Source of the DNA: JBEIJQ01 sp040380145
GTDB lineage: Bacteria > Bacteroidota > Bacteroidia > Chitinophagales > Saprospiraceae
Assembly (NCBI GenBank): GCA_040380145.1
Contig: JBEIJQ010000120.1
Span: forward strand, 1 to 9,751
Length of the DNA stretch: 9,751 nucleotides
Direction: 5' to 3'
Both the position numbers and the translations under genes were made by a program. The notes under the pieces were generated by a model that was not told where the DNA came from, did not search any database, and saw only the letters and a program-made list of their open reading frames with translations. This document shows positions 1-5,933 of the stretch, one piece after another. Each line of letters opens with the position of its first letter. The first letter of the stretch is position 1.

Positions 1-420
1 AGCGTCAAAAATGAACCATTCGTGGATGTTGGTCGCTACCAAATGCCTTACTTCTAAGTTGTTGTGGGTGATCCTTTCTCGCAAGTAGTACAACACCAGC
101 TCTTGAAACGCTTTGACGTTCAGTTTTTGGGCGGTGATCATTTCCGCTTTGTTGGTCGGCTTTTTGGCCTCGACGATCACGCCCACGGAACTTTTGGCCG
201 TGCCGCCGTTGTGGATGACCAAGTCGTTGCGACCCTTGGTGTTGATGAAATGGTTGGGGTCGTAATAGGTTTTCTTCAAAAAGTCGCTGACCAAGTTTTT
301 GTGGAACTCCTCGCTTTCGGAATCGTTGGTCCGGTCGAGCAGCGCGATGAGTTGCGCCTTGAAACGGTCAATATCGGCCCGGACGGGCTTCATTTTCAGA
401 AAAGCTTTGTTCAGAGCCAT
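1..420 (-). CDS. Type IIG restriction-modification enzyme (Eco57I-like), N-terminal part, cut by window edge
   Basis: Reading the reverse strand from an ATG at 420 gives 140 open codons to the window edge with no stop, so the rest of this normally very long (about 1000 residue or more) protein lies to the left. The fragment begins MALNKAFLK and closely resembles the N-terminal domain I remember from Bacteroidota Eco57I-type enzymes, which carry nuclease, adenine methyltransferase and target-recognition parts in one chain. A PD-(D/E)xK-like nuclease core is visible: D66 after KGRN, then E84-A-K86 on a hydrophobic strand (VGVIVEAKK). The methyltransferase part is outside the window. Two in-frame ATGs upstream (at 438 and 447) follow a TGA stop, so up to 9 extra residues are possible. 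I chose 420 because the family usually starts there. It would cut foreign DNA and methylate host sites in the cytoplasm. Whether the gene is intact cannot be judged here. Confidence 0.8.
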   Translation of the reverse strand, partial: MALNKAFLKMKPVRADIDRFKAQLIALLDRTNDSESEEFHKNLVSDFLKKTYYDPNHFINTKGRNDLVIHNGGTAKSSVGVIVEAKKPTNKAEMITAQKLNVKAFQELVLYYLRERITHNNLEVRHLVATNIHEWFIFDA

Positions 421-750
421 TCTCGGCTTCAGTTCCATTGGTTTCATAAGAGCTGTTCAAAAAGTTTTCGATGGAAAAACAACAACAACTGTTTCTTGTG
501 GACGCCGCTGCGGACGGGCCCATTGGTGGGCGTGAGGGGTGGGCTTGTAGGTGTGTGCCCGATGGTGCGATCGTTGGACCGAAGCAAATATAGGAATTTG
601 TACGCACATGATCGCCGGTTTCAACTGCTAAAAACAATACTTATCACTTGGGATAAAAGTTGGAAAGCTTCAATGGGCGCTGGGATATGTCGACCAACTC
701 ATCGAGCATAAGAAATCTCTGTTTTCCAATTGCCGCAAGTGATCGGCCCC
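421..750. other. Gene-free stretch: leader and promoter region of the type IIG gene
   Basis: About 330 bases separate the restriction gene from the stop of the glycosyltransferase gene. Both genes point leftward, so this is the 3' flank of one and the upstream region of the other. The part at 421-580 is GC-rich and looks like a long 5' leader. The only regulatory signal I can see is a TATATTTG element at 585-592, minus strand. A short plus-strand frame (471-593, 40 codons) resembles no family I know. No tRNA, repeat array or convincing terminator hairpin is visible. An 8-base inverted match, ATCACTTG (643-650) with CAAGTGAT (736-743), is probably chance. Confidence 0.5.
585..592 (-). promoter_or_regulatory. 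Possible Bacteroidota -7 element for the type IIG gene
   Basis: The minus strand reads TATATTTG, matching the Bacteroidota -7 consensus TAnnTTTG. It would place the transcript start near 578, about 130-160 bases upstream of the restriction gene. No TTG or TTTG element sits at the expected 17-23 bases upstream; the nearest TTG is 29 bases away. The call therefore rests on one box and on its location. Confidence 0.35.
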
Positions 751-1707
751 TCAATCCTGCCCCGTCATACAACGGAAATGCCCTTTGGGACAGGCGTTTT
801 TGCCCAGTTTGGAGCAGGGGCGGCAGGATAAGGCCACTTCTCGATGCTCGGCCAGATCGCCCGAGCCGGCCGGATAGTAGGGCCCCATCCCAAAGGCGGG
901 CACCGTGCTGCCCCAATACACCGTCAGGGGTTTGCACAAGGCCGCTGCCAAGTGCATCAGTCCGGTGTCGGGCGCGACCGCCCGTGCGGATTGTCGCAGC
1001 ACCGAGATGGACTGTCCGATCCGCAGACGGCCGCACTGGTTCGACACGTGCGGACCAGCCTCCGCGGCGATGCGTTCCCCTTTTTCGCGGTCCTCGGGGC
1101 CGCCGAGCAGCACCACGGGCACGGGCGCCGAGGCACGGCACAGTTCGACGAGCTTTTCCGCGGGGATCTGTTTGGTAAAATAGGTGGCTCCAACGGCCAT
1201 GGCCACAAAACCGCCCGGACGGAGTTTTTCGTGGAGTCCGCCCACTTCCACCTCGTCTTCGGCGGCCACGAAAGCGTCCAGGCCCTGGCCGTCGTTGCGG
1301 ACGCCCAACGCCTTGACGGCCTCGAAATAGCGGTCCACGACGTGAAGGCCCCGCGGCATCAGATCCCATTTTAAATTGACCAACAGCCACTTGCGCAGAT
1401 TCAACTTGGGGAAAGTGCCCGAGGGCACGCCCAAGCCACGGCGCAAACGCAGCGTGCGCAGGTTGCCCTGCAGATCGGCCACAAAGCCGTATCCCTCTTT
1501 TTTCAAAAAAGCCACCTGCTCCAGCGGATCTTTTTCGACCTCGATCACCCGATCTATGTACGGATTCGGGCGAACCAGATCGGCAAACCGCTTTTTTACC
1601 AAAAAATGAACCTCCGCCCCCGGGATCTGCTGCTTCACACAACGAACAATGGGCGACGTGAGAACCACATCGCCCATCGAACTTAGACGCAAGATCAGTA
1701 TCTTCAA
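751..1707 (-). CDS. Glycosyltransferase family 9 (heptosyltransferase-like)
   Basis: This 318-residue cytoplasmic glycosyltransferase belongs to the GT9 family, whose best-known members add ADP-heptose to the lipopolysaccharide core. The N-terminal strand-loop KILILRLSSMGDVVLTSP (residues 2-19) holds the family's conserved G12-D13 and opens the first Rossmann-like domain. The second domain carries GATYFTKQIPAEKL (from 173), LLGGPEDREKGERI (200-213) and the donor-binding PDTGLMHLAAAL (246-257). The C-terminus has four cysteines (C295, C298, C306, C313). I chose a TTG start at 1705-1707 because the core begins there and because it overlaps the upstream hydroxylase stop as TTGA, a translational-coupling arrangement. 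An ATG 19 codons upstream would add residues with no family resemblance, and the next internal ATG (residue 11) would destroy the first strand. The exact sugar and acceptor are not known. Envelope glycan or lipopolysaccharide synthesis is likely. Confidence 0.88.
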   Translation of the reverse strand: MKILILRLSSMGDVVLTSPIVRCVKQQIPGAEVHFLVKKRFADLVRPNPYIDRVIEVEKDPLEQVAFLKKEGYGFVADLQGNLRTLRLRRGLGVPSGTFPKLNLRKWLLVNLKWDLMPRGLHVVDRYFEAVKALGVRNDGQGLDAFVAAEDEVEVGGLHEKLRPGGFVAMAVGATYFTKQIPAEKLVELCRASAPVPVVLLGGPEDREKGERIAAEAGPHVSNQCGRLRIGQSISVLRQSARAVAPDTGLMHLAAALCKPLTVYWGSTVPAFGMGPYYPAGSGDLAEHREVALSCRPCSKLGKNACPKGHFRCMTGQD

Positions 1708-2342
1708 GCCGCCGTGTTGTTGTTCCGACCCAATTTGAAAGTGGTGCGGAAAACCTGGTCCCACAGGTCGCTGCTCACCCCGTAGCCGCGGTCGGGATCG
1801 TGGTAGTGGTGGATCATGTGGTGCTCCTTGAGCCGCTTGAACAACGGATGGGAAATGTTGAAATGGTGCAGGGCATAGTGCATCGTATCATATATGATAT
1901 AGCCCTGCACGAATCCGGCGAAAAAAACCAAATGGTATTGTCCCAGTGTGTATTGGTAAAAATAGAAAAACAGCACGCCCAAGGGGATCGAAAGGATCGG
2001 CGGCATCACCAATCGCTTGGAATCGTTGGGGAAATCGTGGTGCACGCCGTGGGCGATGAAATGGATGCGTTTGCCGAATGCGCTCGTGGGATGGTAATGG
2101 AACACAAAGCGGTGCAGAAAATACTCCGCAAAAGTCCACGCGAACATCGCCGACAAGAAAACCGGCACATACCACCAAGCAAAACCGACGGCGCGCACCG
2201 ACCAATACAGGCAAAAAAGCACTACCGGCATCCAAACGATTATAGGCACCGTCCAGTGGACGCGTGAAAAGATGTCCAAGAAATCGCTCTTGAACATCCG
2301 GGGAGATTCATCCCTATTGGAAACGAACAATTTGTTGGCCAT
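1704..2342 (-). CDS. Fatty acid hydroxylase / sterol desaturase superfamily membrane protein (fatty acid 2-hydroxylase-like)
   Basis: This 212-residue membrane di-iron oxygenase has the complete set of histidine clusters of the fatty-acid hydroxylase superfamily: H77-RFVF-H82, HGVHH (98-102), DTMHYALHH (152-160, H155/H159/H160) and EHHMIHH (173-179). Hydrophobic membrane segments lie at about 32-50, 52-72, 116-131 and 136-153. The spacing of these motifs, including HGVHHDFPND followed by RLVMPP, is closest to Scs7/FA2H-type enzymes that put a 2-hydroxyl group on fatty acyl chains. The N-terminal cytochrome b5 domain of the yeast enzyme is absent, as expected for a bacterial form. A plausible substrate is the fatty acyl part of sphingolipids or lipid A-type lipids. 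This is inference from family; a carotenoid or other lipid substrate cannot be excluded. It is the first gene of an operon with the overlapping glycosyltransferase, and a good promoter (2406-2438) lies about 64 bases upstream of the ATG. Confidence 0.87.
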   Translation of the reverse strand: MANKLFVSNRDESPRMFKSDFLDIFSRVHWTVPIIVWMPVVLFCLYWSVRAVGFAWWYVPVFLSAMFAWTFAEYFLHRFVFHYHPTSAFGKRIHFIAHGVHHDFPNDSKRLVMPPILSIPLGVLFFYFYQYTLGQYHLVFFAGFVQGYIIYDTMHYALHHFNISHPLFKRLKEHHMIHHYHDPDRGYGVSSDLWDQVFRTTFKLGRNNNTAA

Positions 2343-2405
2343 TTCTGCAAGTTTTTTTGGGAAAAAATGGAGCTAAAAAGAAAATTGGCCCCAGCATTTG
2401 CCCAG

Positions 2406-2438
2406 CAAAGGTAGCGGTTTTTTTTGCGAAAGTCCAAA
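2406..2438 (-). promoter_or_regulatory. Bacteroidota promoter for the hydroxylase-glycosyltransferase operon
   Basis: On the minus strand a TTTG (-33; 2435-2438) is followed after 21 bases by TACCTTTG (-7; 2406-2413), a full match to TTTG/TAnnTTTG. The transcript would start near 2399 and give a leader of roughly 57 bases. Its spacer contains the -33 box of the divergent B12-operon promoter. Confidence 0.6.
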
Positions 2439-2453
2439 CTGTCACTATCTTTG
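2423..2453 (+). promoter_or_regulatory. Bacteroidota promoter for the B12 riboswitch-btuB-btuG operon
   Basis: TTTG (2423-2426), a 19-base spacer and TATCTTTG (2446-2453) match the -33/-7 consensus. The transcript would start near 2460, leaving about 50 bases before the riboswitch core and a total leader of about 408 bases to the btuB start. Because the promoter lies upstream of the riboswitch, cobalamin control would act after initiation. Confidence 0.6.
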
Positions 2454-2504
2454 GGCCGCCTACGGTGGAACGACCAATGAAACACTCCGGACCGCGTTTG
2501 GTTT

Positions 2505-2725
2505 GCCGAACGCCCGATAAATTCCCTTGGCCGCTCCTTAAAAGGGAACCCCGTTCAATTCGGGGGCAGTCCCCGCTGCCGTGAGTCTCCGAACGAAGCC
2601 GCTCCGGCGGTTTCGGGAAAAAGGCTTTCCATCATGCCACTGTCCGCCCGCGGATGGGAAGGCGGAAAAGCCCGGGACGAGCCGGAAGACCTGCCGTGGG
2701 CACGATAAGGAAACGCGCTTTCGGG
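2505..2725 (+). promoter_or_regulatory. Cobalamin (vitamin B12) riboswitch aptamer
   Basis: The leader upstream of the TonB receptor contains the conserved blocks of a classical cobalamin riboswitch in the right order. These are TTAAAAGGGAA (2539-2549), GCAGTCCCCGCTGCCGTGA (2566-2584), GCCACTG (2636-2642), TGGGAAGGC (2655-2663), and the B12 box AGCCGGAAGACCTGCC (2680-2695). This RNA binds adenosylcobalamin or a related cobamide and normally lowers expression of uptake or synthesis genes when the vitamin is plentiful. The genes behind it, a BtuB-like receptor and a BtuG-like lipoprotein, fit that role exactly. The core (2539-2695) is certain. The outer edges are approximate because I could not find a clean closing P1 helix by eye. 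Confidence 0.93.
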
Positions 2726-2749
2726 TCGAAAAGCCGCCGTTCTCCGCAA

Positions 2750-2803
2750 AGTGGCCAGTACGCCCCAGGCGTGCCCCGTCGGCTTTGGCCGTTCGGCGTT
2801 TTT
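2750..2803 (+). terminator. Possible riboswitch expression platform (terminator-like stem plus T run)
   Basis: Downstream of the B12 box, bases 2750-2758 can pair with 2785-2793 around the central GGCCA (2753-2757)/TGGCC (2786-2790). They enclose a small ACGCC-CCA-GGCGT hairpin (2760-2772). A T5 run follows at 2799-2803, about 65 bases before the btuB ATG. A competing 7-base pairing exists between AAAGCCG (2730-2736) and CGGCTTT (2780-2786), as an on/off switch would need. The outer stem includes G-U pairs and the T run is short, so control at the level of translation is equally possible. Confidence 0.3.
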
Positions 2804-2867
2804 CTACGGCCCACCTTTGCAACGGAACCGGAAGCGCACAGTGCAGTATAGCGTTTTGTTCCCTCCG

Positions 2868-4793
2868 ATGTTCCGTTTTCTCCGTTGCCTTTGGTCGTTT
2901 TTGCTGCTGCCCACTGCCTTGATCGGGCAAGTGGCGCCTTTGGATTCGATCGACCAGCGGAAAAGCGATTCCGAGACCATCGCCGTGCGCATCGCTCCGC
3001 ACCCGACCTCGATCGCCGGCGCCCTGCAAGCCGACAACCTCCTCGAAACCGCCCGTCCCAACGCGACCGCCGCCGACTGGTTTGCCCTCACCGGCGCCGG
3101 CTATGCCAAACAATACGGGCCGGGCAACATCGCCACGCTCTCGCTCCGGGGCACCGGGGCCGCCCAGACCGCCGTGACGTGGCATGGAGTGCCGCTCAAC
3201 AGCCCGATGCTGGGCCTGGCAGACCTGTCGCTCGTGCCGCTGTCGCTGTTCAGGGGCGCACAGCTCCATCGCGGCGGCGGGCAGGTCCGCTTGGGCAACG
3301 GAGCCGTGGCCGGCGTGCTGCAGCTCGACGAGCCCGCCGAGGCGACGCCCGTGCCCGTCTGCAGCGGACACCTCCGGCTCGGCGCGGGCAGTTTCGGACA
3401 GTGGAACGGCGACCTCGGCGCCGCTTGGTCGGGAGCCCGTTTCGGCGCTTCGTTGCGGGCCCACGGGAGCTTGGCCGACAACGATTTCCCCTTCGCCAAC
3501 ACGGCGCTGCCCGGCGCGCCGGGGCAGCGCCAGCGTCACGCGGCCTTCCGCAACGGAGGTGTTTTGGCCGATGCCTTTTGGGCGCACCGGCGTTTCCGCT
3601 TCGATGCGGCCTTTTGGCGGCAGAGCGCCCAGCGACAGGTGCCGCCCAATATGGCGCAGGACACTGCCACCGCCGAGCAGTTCGACGACGCTACCCGCTT
3701 CGTGCTGGGCGCGACGATCATCGACCCGCGCCTGTCAGTGCGGCCGGCCCTGAAAGTGGCCTATTTCAGCGAGCGGCTCCGCTATCGGGATCCGGCCATC
3801 GGGCTGAATACCGACGACCTGGCCCAAACCGTCTTCGGCGAAATACGCTGTGCCGGCGAGAAAGGCCGACACTCGTTCGCCGCCCAGGCCCAGATCTGGC
3901 AGGAAGCCGTCCGCACCGAAAGTTACGCGGGCATCGCCCAACGCCAGCGATATGCCCTCAGCGCGACCCATCGGGTGCGGCTACGGAAAAATTTTTTCCT
4001 CGAAACGGGCATCCGCGCCGAAAAGAGCAACTTCGGATGGGCCCCGCCCCTGCCCTCGCTGCGCGTGGAATGGCAGTTGCCCGGCGCCGGCCTCTGCTTC
4101 GAGGCCCAGGCCGCCGGCCATTACCGCATCCCGACTTTCAACGACCTCTTTTGGCGCGAGGCCGGGGCCCGCGGCAATGCCGCCCTATCGCCCGAACAGG
4201 GCTGGAACGCCCAAATCGGTGCCGCTTTCACGCCCAACAACCTGCCCAAAAACGCCGCTTTGCGGGCACAAGTCCGCCTGTTCGCCCAACAGACCCGCGG
4301 GCTGATCGTCTGGGCCCCCGACGGACAGGGAATCTGGACGCCCGAAAACATCGGATCGGTGCGCAACAGCGGCGTGGAATTTGACCTCAAAACGGGCTTT
4401 TCGCTGGACGATTTCCGCGTGGAACAAACGGCGGCGGTGAATCTCGTCCGCTCCGTGCAGCTCGATGGCCGCAACCCACAGGCCAACGGCAAGCAACTGC
4501 CCTATGTGCCCATTTGCCAGGCCACTGCCGCCCTGCGGCTGAGCTGGCGGAATCTGTCGCTCGGGTACCGCCACCAGTTCGTTTCCGCGCGTTTTCTCAC
4601 GGCGACCAATACCGAGTCGCTGCCCGACCACCAGCTGGGATCTCTGGACGCCCGAGCAGATTTCCGGCTGAAAAAAACCGTCCTGTCCCTGTACTTTTTG
4701 CTCAACAACTGTTGGAACGCCCCCTACCAACTTGTACAATGGCGCGCGATGCCGGGCCGTCACTGGGAGGCCGGGGTCAAATGCTCTTTTTGA
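2868..4793 (+). CDS. btuB: TonB-dependent vitamin B12 receptor, BtuB-like
   Basis: This outer-membrane receptor of 641 residues should import cobalamin using TonB energy. I chose the ATG at 2868 because it opens a signal peptide (basic residues, a hydrophobic stretch WSFLLLPTALIG, cleavage around residues 20-21); the longer open frame from 2751 adds unrelated residues and runs into the riboswitch leader. The plug domain is at about 45-155 with LSLRGTGAAQTAVTWHG (91-107) and NSPMLG..DLSLVP, the signature I associate with Bacteroidota cobalamin receptors. The remainder is beta-strand-rich barrel ending in an aromatic residue (GVKCSF), as outer-membrane proteins do. Its length is close to that of E. 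coli BtuB (about 600). There is no N-terminal carboxypeptidase-like domain, unlike SusC proteins. The riboswitch upstream and the BtuG-like gene downstream strongly support B12 as the substrate, with cobalamin-repressed expression. Confidence 0.9.
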   Translation: MFRFLRCLWSFLLLPTALIGQVAPLDSIDQRKSDSETIAVRIAPHPTSIAGALQADNLLETARPNATAADWFALTGAGYAKQYGPGNIATLSLRGTGAAQTAVTWHGVPLNSPMLGLADLSLVPLSLFRGAQLHRGGGQVRLGNGAVAGVLQLDEPAEATPVPVCSGHLRLGAGSFGQWNGDLGAAWSGARFGASLRAHGSLADNDFPFANTALPGAPGQRQRHAAFRNGGVLADAFWAHRRFRFDAAFWRQSAQRQVPPNMAQDTATAEQFDDATRFVLGATIIDPRLSVRPALKVAYFSERLRYRDPAIGLNTDDLAQTVFGEIRCAGEKGRHSFAAQAQIWQEAVRTESYAGIAQRQRYALSATHRVRLRKNFFLETGIRAEKSNFGWAPPLPSLRVEWQLPGAGLCFEAQAAGHYRIPTFNDLFWREAGARGNAALSPEQGWNAQIGAAFTPNNLPKNAALRAQVRLFAQQTRGLIVWAPDGQGIWTPENIGSVRNSGVEFDLKTGFSLDDFRVEQTAAVNLVRSVQLDGRNPQANGKQLPYVPICQATAALRLSWRNLSLGYRHQFVSARFLTATNTESLPDHQLGSLDARADFRLKKTVLSLYFLLNNCWNAPYQLVQWRAMPGRHWEAGVKCSF

Positions 4794-4856
4794 AAACCTT
4801 TTATCTCCTGCTTTTTTTGTAAATTATATTTTTTAACTCTTTTTTTTTAAATTTTT
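4794..4856 (+). other. AT-rich btuB-btuG spacer
   Basis: This 63-base gap is almost all A and T, with T-runs of 7, 6 and 9 bases, and stands out sharply from the GC-rich genes on either side. No stem precedes the T-runs, so it is not a standard terminator. No promoter with both boxes is visible. It probably serves as an unstructured translation leader for the lipoprotein, in a phylum that uses little Shine-Dalgarno pairing. Confidence 0.4.
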
Positions 4857-5933
4857 ATGAAAAAAATACACGCATTGTCCCTGCTGCTTTCCTGGGTGGT
4901 GATCGCCGCGACTTCCTGCGAGGACCCCGGCAGCGACCTATTTCCGTCCCGCTACGACGAGGGCGTTTTCGTGGTCAACGAGGGCAATTACAATGCCGCC
5001 AACGCCTCGCTGACCTACTTCCGAACCGGCGACGGGCGCTCCTTCAACGGCGTATTTGCACTCGAAAACAACAACCTGCCCCTCGGCGATGTGGCCCAGT
5101 CCATGTCCGTCCACAACGGCCGCGGATACGTCGTGCTCAACAATTCCAACAAGGTCGAGGTCGTGGATCTGGCAACTTTGCAGCGCATCGGCACGATCAC
5201 CGGCGTCGCGCAGCCGCGTTACTTGTTGGCAGTGGACGCCAACAAAGCGTATCTCTCGTACTGGGGCAGCACGGGCGTGGGCGGCGGCATCGCCGTGGTG
5301 GATCTCAATACCCTGCAGGTGACCGGCAACCTGTTGGTCGGCGCAGCCGTGGAGCAGATGCTGCTGCACAACGGGACCGTCTATGCCACCCGCAACGGCG
5401 GTTTCGGCTCCGACAACCGCCTCGTGGCCATTGACCCCGCGAACGACCAGACCCTCGGCGAGACCACCGTGGGCGACTCGCCAGAAAGCGTGGTGGCCCA
5501 AGGACAGACCCTTTTCGTGCTCTGCAACGGCCGCAAAACGTATAGCCCCAACCCGCCCTACGCACTGGATTCCGCCAACACCACCCCGGCCAGTCTGTGG
5601 GAGGTAGAAGCGGCCACCCTCGTGTCCGGCGGGCTGATCCAAGGTTCGGATTTGGCGGCAAGTGCCAGCGACCTGGTGAACGCAAACGGAAAAATGTACT
5701 TCCTGTACGGGGGCAAACTGATGATGTGGGATCCGCAGACGCCTGCAACCGGACCTTCCGTCTTCGTCAACGGAAATTTCTACGCATTCGGTTACGATGC
5801 CGGCGACAACGTCTTTTACCTCGGCGATCCCGTGGACTACCAGTCCGAGGGCACCATTTTCCGCTACTCAACGGACGGCACCCTGCTGGGCACCTTTTCC
5901 GGCGGCGTCATCCCGGGCGGATTCGCCTTTTAG
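4857..5933 (+). CDS. btuG: Cobalamin-binding surface lipoprotein, BtuG-like beta-propeller
   Basis: This 358-residue protein has a lipoprotein signal: MKK, a hydrophobic stretch, then lipobox AATS-C21. The Cys is followed by acidic residues (EDPGSD), a pattern that in Bacteroidota tends to send lipoproteins to the cell surface. The mature part starts with DEGVFVVNEGNYNAANASL (34-52) and continues with beta-propeller-type repeats, e.g. NKVEVVDLATLQRIGTI (98-114), GIAVVDLNTLQVTGNL (144-159) and NRLVAIDPANDQTLGETTV (187-205). This is the DUF5074/YncE-like build of Bacteroides BtuG, a seven-bladed propeller that binds B12 very tightly and caps BtuB. Position directly behind a riboswitch-controlled btuB on the same strand supports the call. 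No separate promoter is seen, so it is probably co-transcribed. Its stop overlaps the stop of the opposing bcp gene by 4 bases. Without the context I would call it only a DUF5074-type propeller lipoprotein. Confidence 0.82.
   Translation: MKKIHALSLLLSWVVIAATSCEDPGSDLFPSRYDEGVFVVNEGNYNAANASLTYFRTGDGRSFNGVFALENNNLPLGDVAQSMSVHNGRGYVVLNNSNKVEVVDLATLQRIGTITGVAQPRYLLAVDANKAYLSYWGSTGVGGGIAVVDLNTLQVTGNLLVGAAVEQMLLHNGTVYATRNGGFGSDNRLVAIDPANDQTLGETTVGDSPESVVAQGQTLFVLCNGRKTYSPNPPYALDSANTTPASLWEVEAATLVSGGLIQGSDLAASASDLVNANGKMYFLYGGKLMMWDPQTPATGPSVFVNGNFYAFGYDAGDNVFYLGDPVDYQSEGTIFRYSTDGTLLGTFSGGVIPGGFAF

Noticed and set aside
471..593. 40-codon plus-strand small ORF beginning MEKQQQLFLV
   Set aside because: No promoter, no family resemblance and located in the antisense of a probable leader.
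64..711. 215-codon plus-strand frame
   Set aside because: It lies antisense to the well-supported type IIG fragment and its leader, and shows no recognisable domain.
643..743. Inverted match ATCACTTG / CAAGTGAT
   Set aside because: Eight-base arms 85 bases apart do not extend further and are expected by chance; no mobile-element features are nearby.
644..1642. 332-codon minus-strand frame overlapping the glycosyltransferase
   Set aside because: Gly/Arg-rich shadow of the GT9 gene. Its final part past 751 (ending SNFYPK) resembles nothing I know and has no start of its own that stands out.
2751..2867. N-terminal extension of the btuB frame upstream of 2868
   Set aside because: The 39 extra residues overlap the riboswitch expression platform and would bury the signal peptide; the ATG at 2868 gives a normal export signal.
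2885..4384. 499-codon plus-strand open frame inside btuB
   Set aside because: Arg/Pro/Ala-rich product typical of an out-of-frame reading of GC-rich DNA; the btuB frame has clear plug motifs and a signal peptide.
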